Positions 23,801 to 35,200 of a stretch of DNA of 64,000 nt are shown here, piece by piece. Where the stretch lies: the NCBI GenBank assembly GCA_035771165.1, contig JAWNZC010000347.1:107501-171500 (forward strand). Reading direction: 5' to 3'. Positions within the stretch are counted from its first letter, which is position 1. Each line of letters starts with the position of its first letter. This stretch comes from Paragorgia papillata. Taxonomy: Eukaryota > Cnidaria > Anthozoa > Scleralcyonacea > Coralliidae. The position numbers and the translations under genes are program-made. Under the pieces are notes generated by a model that saw nothing but the letters and a program-made list of their open reading frames with translations, was not told the DNA's origin and did not search any database.

Positions 23801-26800
23801 AACAATGTTGTGCTGTCAAATATGAACAATGTTGTGCTGCCAACTGTGAACAATGTTGTGCTGTCAACTGTGAACAATGTTGTGCTGTCAACTGTGAACA
23901 ATGTTGTGTTGTCAACTGTGAACAATGTTGTGCTGTCAACTGTGAACAATGTTGTGTTGTCAACTGTGAACAATGTTGCGCTGTCAACTGTGAACAATGT
24001 TGTTCTGTCAACTGTGAACAATGTTGTGTTGTCAACTGTGAACAATGTTGTGCTGTCAACTGTGAACAATGTTGTGTTGTCAACTGTGAACAATGTTGTG
24101 CTGTCAACTGTGAACAATGTTGTGTTGTCAACTGTGAACAATGTTGTGCTGTCAACTGTGAAAGTTGTGCTGTCAGCTGTGAACAATGTTGTGCTGTCAA
24201 CTGTGAATGATGTTGTGGTGTCAGCTGTGAACAATGTTGTGCTGCCAACTGTGAACAATGTTGTGCTGTCAACTGTGAATGATGTTGTGCTGTCAACTGT
24301 GAACAATGTTGTGTTGTCAACTGTGAACAATGTTTGTTTTGTCAACTGTTAACAATGTTGTTCTGTCAACTGTGAACAATGTTGTGCTGCCAACTGTGAA
24401 CAATGTTGTGTTGTCAACTGTGAACAATGTTGTGCTGTCAACTGTGAACAATGTTGTGCTCAATGTGCTGTCAACTGTGAACAATGTTGTGTTGTCAACT
24501 GTGAACAATGTTGTTCTGTCAACTGCGAATGATGTTGTGCTGTCAACTGTGAACAATGTTGTGCTGTCAACTGTGAACAATGTTGTGCTGCCAACTGTGA
24601 ACAATGTTGTGTTGTCAACTGTGAACAATGTTGTGTTGTCAACTGTGAACAATGTTGTGCTGTCAACCGTGAACAATGTTGTGCTGTCAACTGTGAACAA
24701 TGTTGTTCTGTCAACTGTGAACAATGTTGTGCTCAATGTGCTGTCAACTGTGAACAATGTTGTGTTGTCAACTGTGAACAATGTTGTGCTCAATGTGCTG
24801 TCAACTGTGAACAATGTTGTGCTGCCAACTGTGAACAATGTTGTGCTGCCAACTTTGAACAATGTTGTGTTGTCAACTGTGAACAATGTTGTGTTGTCAA
24901 CTGTGAACAATGTTGTGCTGTCAACTGTAAACAATGTTGTGTTGTCAACTGTGAACAATGTTGTTCTGTCAACTGCGAATGATGTTGTGCTGTCAACTGT
25001 GAACAATGTTGTGCTGTCAACTGTGAACAATGTTGTGCTGCCAACTGTGAACAATGTTGTGTTGTCAACTGTGAACAATGTTGTGCTGTCAACTGTAAAC
25101 AATGTTGTGTTGTCAACTGTGAACAATGTTGTTCTGTCAACTGCGAATGATGTTGTGCTGTCAACTGTGAACAATGTTGTGCTGTCAACTGTGGACAATG
25201 TTGTGCTGCCAACTGTGAACAATGTTGTGTTGTCAACTGTGAACAATGTTGTTCTGTCAACTGTGAATGGTGTTGTGCTGTCAACTGTGAACAATGTTGT
25301 TCTGTCAACTGTGAATGGTGTTGTGCTGTCAACTGTGAAGAATGTTGTTCTGTCAACTGTGAACAATGTTGTGCTGTCAACTGTGAATGATGTTGTGCTG
25401 GCAACAATATTGCGCATAGTATTAGCAGCAATAACGCCATATTTACGACAAGAATCTTACAGAAATGTCGTCAACTAATTCGAAAGGTCCGGCCTCTATT
25501 ACTTTGAATATACCATCTTGAGCTGAAAAACCAAGAAAAAAACCTGAGTTTTAGATATAAGGCAAAAAGTACAGAGCGTGCAATAGCCATTTCTTCAACT
25601 TACATTTAGATGAAGGAAACATATCTTTCAGGCTGTTGACCAACTTCTTTCCAAGAGGTTCCAGTTTTCTTTTTGAAACCCTGACGAAAAAATAATTCCT
25701 AATCGTAATCCTAATACTAAGCCTAATCATAAGGATTAATTAAAGGAAATTATTATAGGAAATTAACGATGCACTAAATTATCGCGACTTAAAGTGCCTA
25801 TATCATGGTTGGGGATTTTACATATTTAGGATATTTGGAACCTTCTGAGAAGATGTGTAATATATCTTATTTTCCTAAAATTTCATCTTCATGGATTTTT
25901 TTGCCGTTAAAGTTGACGGAATTGACGTCAAAAGAGGAATCTGTAAAGTGGTTTTCATCTTCCTCTTTCGACGTCACTTCCGTCAACTTTAACGGCAAAA
26001 AAGTCCATGAAGATGAAATTTTCGCCTGAGAAGATATATTACAAATCTTCTCAGAATGTTCCAATTAGTACAAATATGTAAAGTCCCTGAGGATGACATA
26101 GGCACTTTAAATAAACGTGACATCTAATTAACGCGAATTGTATGTAGGACTTTTAAAATCTATTTATATTAACGCGAATCTGATCTCCATGGTAAACACC
26201 GTTAATTAAATTAACACGGCCTTGAAATACCGATTGAAGTGACGGTGAAATGGGAAGATGGAGAAGCGCTGAAAATCTTAAGGCAAAAAGTGGAGTCCGT
26301 TAAGTATCCATTAGATGAGAAAGATGGCTATATAGACGAATCAAAAGAAATTTTAAAGTCGATATTAAATGATGGAGAGATTATTTAATCCGATAGTGAT
26401 AGTGACGGTGAAGAGGACAACTAGATTTTTTTCTTACCTACCCTGGTATACTGTATTTTTGTTGAAAAGAGTTAGTTTTATTAAAACAAATCAAGGACTT
26501 TTGAATTAACGATAACTAAAACTTGCGTGCTTGAAATTTACGATGACACAAATTAATGTTAATTAAATTAACGCGAAATTTTAAAATTCGCATTAATTTA
26601 GTGCATCGTTAATTTCCTATAATAAGGTAATCATAATCTTAATTCAGAAATATTATAAACTTACTTTTGTGTTGGCTTCATCGTCCGTTTATCACTATCT
26701 CTTGTTCCACAAATCATATTAAAATACTAAAAAACAGAACAACAGTTGTATCATCCACAATAAGAACATATCCGCAGTCTATGTACACATATTCACAGAC

Positions 26801-29193
26801 CTCCGTATTCCTAATTAGGTCCTCATTATTGATACCAGGCCTTACGTTTACACTGTACGGGAAGAATTCGGAACCGCGCTAAAATTTGCATCGATTACAG
26901 ACTTTGTTTCTTCTCCGCTAGGAAGCGGGAAAGTTTGTTTTTGTAGACAACGTGATTTTTAAATTAGCCGGGTATTTTGAGCAAGAAATGAAGTGGCCGA
27001 GAACAAGTTTACGTACTGTACCTCGTCACTTTGGTGGAACAGAGGAAGGTAGATATGTTCTAGAAGGTCAAACACGTACTCATAAGCTCTGCAAGTTAAA
27101 AAAATATATCTGTTATTGCTTTCATTGTTAGTGTTGTTGTTGTTGTTGCTGCAGTTGTTGTTGTCGATGATGATGTTGTCATTGTCTTTTGTAGTTGTCG
27201 TTGACGTATGTTGCATGTCGTTGTTATTGTCAATAGTTCTGTTGTTGTTATATGTTGTGTGTTGTTGACATAATTGTTGTATGTTGTTGTTATTGTCATT
27301 AGTTCTGTTGTTGTTATATGTTGTGTGTTGTTGACATAATTATGTTGTGTGTTGTATGTTGTATGTTGCATGTTGTTGTCATTAGTTCTGTTGTTGTTTT
27401 ATGTTGTTGACATAATTATGTTGTGTGTTGTATGTTGTTGACATAATTATGTTGTGTGTTGTATGTTGCATGTTGTTGTTGTTGTCATTAGTTCTGTTGT
27501 TGTTATATGTTGTGTGTTGTTCACATAATTGTGTTGTGTGCTGTATGTTGCATGTTGTTGTTATTGTCATTAGTTCCGTTGTTGTTATATGTTGTGTGTT
27601 GTTGACATAATTGTGTTGTGTGTTGTATGTCGTTGTTAATGTCATTAGTTCTGTTGTTGACATATGTTGTTGTTGTATGTTGTTGCAATACAAGATACTT
27701 GATAAACGCATGTTTCACCTGTATAATGGAGTCGCCATTTCTAGATTTGTCATCTGGTCTGAAGACGAATTGACAACTGCAGAGAAATAAAAGAATGAGT
27801 AGATAAAAACCTCACTATATAGCTGTATTTCAAATTATAAAACATCCGACCACGCCTGTCCGGCACGAGCCACAATAAAACTTGTGTAAACACTTAACAG
27901 CAAAATAACTGCTCGAAAAGATTGCTGTTTCTCCGGCCTCTTTTTATAGCTGACGTCAGGGTAAATTTCTCGATATTTACGTGATACATAGAGAATTCTC
28001 CTCTAAATCATAGCTTTTCTGATGCCCTCAGGGCCGCCAAGAGGCGGGGAGGGCGGCGCTAGGGGGAGGGGGAGTTACCCTGGGGCCCCCAAGTTGAGAA
28101 GGGTCCTAAAGTGTTTGAGATTTGAGTTTATGATGCAAGAAAACATGAGGCCCAGAAAGCGTAAAGTTCAGTAACACTAACTTCATTTTTAGCCAACCCA
28201 GGGGACCAATTGAGAACACGTAGACACGACTCTACGACGTATGGCGTCATCAACCCCCCCCCCCCCTAATTGACCCATGTGACGTCATCAGGGACCACAA
28301 ATCGATAATTTGCCCCGGGCCCCACAATTTCTCTCGGCTTTCTGTATGTCCTTACCTATTTTAAGGCTCTCCACTATGGTTTTATCAAATGGTATTAAAT
28401 CAGGCGCTCCTTTGGCAAAATATTTGTTGTAGATGGTTTTAGTCTGAACGAGAAAATAAAACGTGCTGAATTTGAGGGAGCTTTCTAAATTTCAAGAAGT
28501 GTTGACAATTAAAACGCAAACCTCTTTGTGTAATTCTTTTTCATCCTCTTCTGTTAAATCGACACATAAACTTCGCTTGTTGAAATCCTCTGAATGACAA
28601 AAGTGAGAAAAACAAATGTTGGGGCTTCATTCATGGTATTGTCGCTGAGTGGTGGTGGCAATGGTAGTAGTGGTGGTGTTGTTGGTAGTGGTGGTGGTTA
28701 TAGTGGCAGTGGTGGTGATGGTTGTGGCAGTGACTGACATAAGTTTGTTCTTGTTTCTCCTGCTGCTGCTATTGCTACTGAGATGTTGTTGCTTGTGTTG
28801 TTATTGTTGGTGTTGTTGTTGTTGCTGGTATTGTTGTTGTTGTTGTTATTGCTGGTATTGTTGTTGTCGTTGTTGTTAGTGGTGGTGTTGTTGTTGGTGG
28901 TGATGTTGTTATTGCTGGTATTGTTGTTATTGTTGTTAGTGGTGGTGGTGGTGTTGGTGGTGATGTTGTTATTGCTGGTATTGTTGTTATTGTTGGTGGT
29001 AGTGTTATTGCTGGTGTTATTGATGTTGTTATTGGTGGTGTTGGTGGTGTTGGTGGTGTTGGTGGTGATGTTGTTATTGCTGGTATTGTTAGTGGTGGTG
29101 GTGTTATTGGTGTTGTTGTTGGTGGTGATTGTTGTTACTGCTGGTATTGTTGTTATTGTTGGTGCATGGTAGTGTTATTGCTGGTGTTATTGG

Positions 29194-29224
<31 letters not shown>

Positions 29225-32200
29225 GGTGATATTGTTGTTGTTCGTATTCTTGCTGTTGCCTGTGCAATTATGCTTCTGTGTTTATTAACTCCTGTGTTTT
29301 TTAAACTATTTCTTACCTAATGTGAGGCAAAATTGTAAAATATTCAACGAAGCCTGATTCTTCATGAATTGTATAAACTGAAATAGGACTGACGGTGTGT
29401 TAATGATAGTAGGCATCGTAAAACAGAGGGCCTACAAAACAATTGAAGTAAATTTTGAATGCGATGCTACATCAGTAGTTTTCGTTTACTAACTTCAACA
29501 ATAAAGCTAAAATACAACATACAGTCAAATACTGTATTTACGTACATGAAAAGGAACTTTTCCTTTTGGCTTCGAGAATTTTGCAAGAAATTCTACTTCC
29601 TCTGAAAGTGGCTCTAACGGCTCTTCCATCTGCAAAAAATATTTGAACAAACATTGAGAAATATAGTCGAACCAGACACAGCGCTGCAAAGCGGTGCCCT
29701 GCATGTGGCGTTCAAAACATCGCGTTAAAAATGTCCCGTCAAAAATGTCGCTTGCTATAGATTCCTAACGAACGAACGAACGAACGAACGAACGAACGAA
29801 CGAACGAACGAACGAACGAACGAACAAACGAACGAACGAACGAACGAACGAACGAACGAACGAACGAACGAACGAACGAACGAACGAAATCACACACAGA
29901 ATATGAAGCGGTTTGAAAGTTTGCTGATTGGTTGCTTAGTTTTTACCGCGAATGTTTGGTATAAACGTTCGATCAACAAGCTCGAATACTCAGAAAATGT
30001 TTTTAAGCCCTAGGCCAGACAGACACCGAAGCAGTCATTTAAAATCACTCCTATATTGTTACTCAAGTAGTCAGCCACCGGTAAACAGACACTTCCAAAG
30101 GTCTGTATGTGCTTATTAATTAAGAAGGCTTCAACAGTGCTTGATAAACACTTTAGAATTGACAAAAATGTACTGATTGCTACTCACAGACTCTTCATCC
30201 AACAGCACAAGCAGGATTTGGTTTACGAAATCCTAGTCACAAAGACACACATGAAAAAAATTAACATTGGTATTTACATACTACCACCAACACCACCACG
30301 AGTCTATCTTATGCAAGACTGCACTGACACAAGAGTAGTCTTGTATGAGATAGACTGCTGCTAGTAATGGTGACAATGGTGTTGGTAGTGGCATCGTCGG
30401 CGTTGGTGTTTAGTACTAGTCGTGTTTGGTACTAGTAGTGTTGGCAGTGTTTGTAGTAGTGGTGGTGGTGGTAGTGATGATGTTGGTAGTAGTGGTGTTG
30501 GTGGTGGTAGTGATGGTGGTGATTGTGTTGGTAGTAGTGGTGGTGATAGTGATGATGTTGGTAGTAGTGGTGTTGTTGGTGGTAGTAGTGATGATTGTGT
30601 TGGCAGTAGTGGTGGTGGTGAGTGGTGGTGATAGTGATGGTAGTAGTGGTGGTGTTGGTAGTGGTAGTGGTGGGAGTAGTGGTGGTGTTGGTAGTGGTAG
30701 TGGTGGGAGTAGTGGTGGTGGTGGTGGGAATAGTGGTGGTGATGATTGTGTTGTTGGTAGTAGTGGTGTTGGTAGTGGTGGGAGTAGTGGTGGTGGTGAT
30801 GATTGTGTTGGTAGTAGTGGTAATGGTAGTAGCGAGTGTTTTGAGTGTGTAAGTCACTGCCACCACCACTACCACCACCACTACCAACACCATCAGTAAG
30901 GTAGTAGTGGTAATGGTAGTAGTGGTGGTGGTGATAGTGATGGTGTTGGTAGTGGTGGTGGTTGTAGTGGTGGTGGTAGTGGTAATGGTAGTAGTGGTGG
31001 TGGTGGTGGTGATAGTAGTACTGATGGTGTTGGTACCTAGTGGTGGTGGTAGTGGTGGTGGCAGTGACTTACACACTCAAAACACTAGCACTAATACAAA
31101 CCGGTTCAGAAATCTTGTCTATCCCAGCTGTAAATACGGAATATACCAAAAGCTCTCTGAACAGACCACATGTACTTCTAAAGAGCAATATCAATGAGAA
31201 CATTAAAGAGTGATATCTACTGTATAATAGAGTACCGTAATATAAAAGCAGTGCAGAAACACAGTACAAAATGTATCAGAAATACTGTACCTGGATTGTA
31301 AAGCAGATGAAGGCAAAAGAAACGGCAACAAAGAGCCACACAGCTGCCTCTGATATTCAAGTTCAGTTGATCTACTGTGCAAAGCTATATGCAAATTTTC
31401 TCCTAATTCTTCAAATACTAAAGCTTGGATGTCATTGAAATCGACACTGGAGCCTGCAAGTGTTGAAGGAATAGCAATTGGTTATCAATACAAACTCATA
31501 ATACGAACAAGGTGAGACAATATCATATGGCTACAACAACATGCATTAACATCAACAGAATGGACACATGGACACCGACACCAACACCGACACCAACACC
31601 GACATCATCAATTTTGTAGTACATAAGTAATTCATTGACTTACCAGCTCGTATTTTTCGCCTCACTTTAAGATATGATTCTAAATGTTGTAAACCATTCT
31701 TAACTAACTTATTAAGTATCAAAGTTGGGATATCAATCTGTAATATTAAAACAAAATTTAAAAAAATTCTTTAAACCATAGTTTCTAGAGAAATACAATA
31801 CGTACAATGCAGTGTTAATGTTACCTTTTTTAATCTTCGAAAAATAACGGCAAATATAAATCTAAAACTGGTTCTCAATTCATCAACAAATCTTTCATCT
31901 GAGCTAAGTTTTTCTCTATAGTGAAGGAATTATTAAGAAAAAATAGATAAATGAATAAATAAAATACCAGATTTGCCAATAGGCCACACAAAAAAAAAAT
32001 CACACAACTTTTTTGCTTTGCTATACAGTAAAAACCCGCTAACAAGAACCTTTGGTCTAGAATAGGGTGTGTATTTTAGTCTGAGATGGAGTATGGATGT
32101 TGTGGTCACCAGTGCTGGGATCAGGTATTGATGTTTTTAGTTACTAAGGTCTGGGGGATAGGATATGAAAAATCACCTTTAATTTTTACGTCTGGCATAG

Positions 32201-35200
32201 AGTCAGGATTTTGAGGTCACAGCAGCACACCTCTACCCAATTGAAAATTGCCAGAGTACCCCCCTGGCTCATTGGTGACTGATGGCAGCATCTTACTCAC
32301 CTGTACCAATGATAGACATAATTCTCTAACAATAAATCTAAAAACTGGAAAAGAAAAAAGAGATTGCATGTATTAAGACTAATAATTAACAACCAACAAG
32401 TGATAAACTTAATCGTACTTAACACTTTGACTCCTAGAACCACCAAAACCAATCCCTTTGTTATTTTACTCTGTCTAACATTAGACAATTTTAATCATTA
32501 ACTGAGAACCTCTAATAGTTAAAGATCGAGTTATAGCATACTCACCCACTTTGCCAAGATCTTGCCTGCTACTAGTCAAAACTAATCAGTTGTAAAATAT
32601 GACTTTGTTTTGGTTGTTTGTATGAGAGGAGATCCCATCAGCCTTCCTAAGTTCACTAAAGCTAACCCTCCTAAGAGAAATGACCCATTTCATATACAGT
32701 AAATGACCCCCATTACAGTAGTCTTCCCCAAACCTGTCATTAGTAGAGGTTGGAACCACTTGGCACTCTGATAAGACAACATACCTCTTGAATTGCATTA
32801 TCAACTGCTTGATTCAACTTCAGATTTCTCCAAGGCTAGAAATTAAAATATGGTATTTAACAAATAGACAATGAGCCTAAGTGTTCATTGCATCCAAGTG
32901 TTCGTTGCATTGATAAACATCGAGGTAAAGTAGAGTTCTAAAGCCAAATTCAAAACCATGCAAAATAATTAAGATCGAGTTTTCCATAAATTTTGTGCTC
33001 AGCTAGTAGCCTTTTTTCTCCTCTCGTCTGCCATAATTTTCATACCCAATTTTCCCTCCACACTTAAATGTGGTGACATTTTTACCCAGTGTGTGCCACC
33101 CAATCCCACTGATCCACACTCTGACCAAAAATTGATGACACATTCTAGCAAATGTTAAGAACTGCATCAGACTCAATTTTTTAGATGATCAAACTTACCT
33201 CTAAATCTATCTCAGAAATATCAGGCCTGTTATTGAAGAGAAAAATTATACCAGTAATTAATATTATGTATATAGACTACAGTACTGTATATAACAATAA
33301 GAGAAAATGACAAAACCACTAAATTATACTCACCTAGTGTGTCTTTGACATTTTAGTTTCTGACACACAGAACAAATATTTAATGCAATGCCTCCTTTTG
33401 AACTATCAGATTCAACCTAAACCAGAAAAAAATTATACACATCATTACACTGTAATTAATTTATTCTGGAAAACAACATCAAAGAAATAATCATGAACCA
33501 ACCTTCTCTCGTGGTTTATATAAAATTAATAGAAGGCTGGGAAGCTGTGGAAAGTTGCTAAAAGATGGAAAATGATAATTATATTAATAACAATTTAACC
33601 AATAATATTACGGTAGTAGCTTTTGTGACAATGGAAGTGTTCCTAAAAACAAAGAGCTCTGAAATCCAGTTTTATGTCTGGACCACTTCATTTGATAAAG
33701 TTCAATGAACAACTTCCTGCTTTGAATTTGATTAGCTTTTGACTTTTTTAATTTTCCCTATTGGTTGGTCAAAAACCAAACAAAAACCAATCAAACTCAA
33801 AAGAGTGAAGTTGCATGTTTAAAAAACATCATGTAGTTCTAGAAAATACCCCTTCATCCCCCCCCCCCCCTCATCCTGAGAGGGCAATTTGTCTAGTACC
33901 CAGCCCCCACCTCCCTTCTCAAGTTTCCAAGTGGCTTCCTTGAGAGGGGGAGGGGGTACTTTTGGTGTATGACATATTTTTTATAGACATAGAAACAGAC
34001 GTTTCACTATGCCTTGTGTTATACTTAACAATTATTCACCTCAGGCTCAGTGAATATCGGTGTATAATAAGTCGAGGTTATTATTCACCAATATTCACTG
34101 AGCCTGAGGCGAATAATTGTTTTAGTATAAATACACATTTTCGTACTTTTAGGAACAACATTTTCTTTAAAATTGTCAATTTCCTCATCTGTCACATGAC
34201 AACTTGGCTGGCAGCCATTTTGAATAAACGCTGTAGGTGATTATCGAGAATTAATCCGAAGTAGCTCAACCAATCAGCGCGTGTGATTTTCTATAATCAC
34301 TTGACAGTGTGTATTTATACTAAAACATGTTAATCAACTAGTGTATTGGCAACCATTAAAAAATTACCATAAAACAAGGTATGCTAATCCAAATCCAATG
34401 AGAGATGACCACAGGCATGTTAACAGAGTGAAATATCTACAATAGAATAAGAAATAATGTAATCAGGGTAATCATGGTTCATGTTTTCCCAGCTCTCTGA
34501 TTGGACAAGCGGTCCTCGCAGGGTCATCCAAAAATCGTGATATTTCCCGTGTAACCCATGGTAGCGGGCAACATTAAATTTATTTTTCCCTAGTGAAAAA
34601 TATCAAAACTGGAAGTAGATGGGCAGGTTCAGTTTGTCTTTATTTTCTCCAGTTTTTCTTCATTTAAAACAATGTCTGCAGGTTTTGCTCAATATTTTTG
34701 TTGTAATTTGACACTTGATATATAACAAAACACTTATTTACTGGTACCGCAGGAAAACAGTGTGTTTTGTGGCCCCTCAACCACTCATTGTTGCCTTCAG
34801 CTTCGCCTCGGGAAACAACGGCAGTCTCGGGGCCACAAAACACTGTTTCCCTCAGCACCAGTAAATAAGTGTTTATTGATGGCAGCCCAACCTCATATAC
34901 AAGGACTTATCTTCAGGGGTGGGTGGGACAATGAAAAAAACTATGATGATATGTTTGTATTATATATAGGTATACAATTTGAGTATGGAGTTGACATGCT
35001 TAGCCCCCCCCCCCCCCCCATTTTAAAGCAACTGACTCATCATTCAATCATTCATGAAGTAATATATCATACACGAGGAGTGTTTCATCAGGATATCCAA
35101 ATACCGAGACGTTTGTTGAAAACCGAGGCGAAGCCGAGGTTTTTGAACAAACTTCGAGGTGTTTGGATTTCCTGATGAAACACGCCTCCGAGTGTATGAT

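Larger units (their letters stand above)
25750..26625. mobile_element. TIR DNA transposon remnant with nested foldback
   Basis: Terminal inverted repeats ttattataggaaattaacg ... cgttaatttcctataataa bound the element. It contains a nested TTAA foldback (25789-26110) and a decayed coding remnant (about 26225-26423). It fills most of the SNX14 intron between exons 19 and 20. Confidence 0.8.

Noticed and set aside
24317..25478. Open frames of 366 and 382 codons on opposite strands
   Set aside because: They lie wholly within the 24-bp minisatellite in an SNX14 intron, and the period being a multiple of three explains them.
25867..26064. Recurrent 65-codon frame (KICNISSQAKISSSW) also at 49447 and 63348
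   Set aside because: It lies in the hairpin arms of the TTAA foldback family, where both strands read alike.
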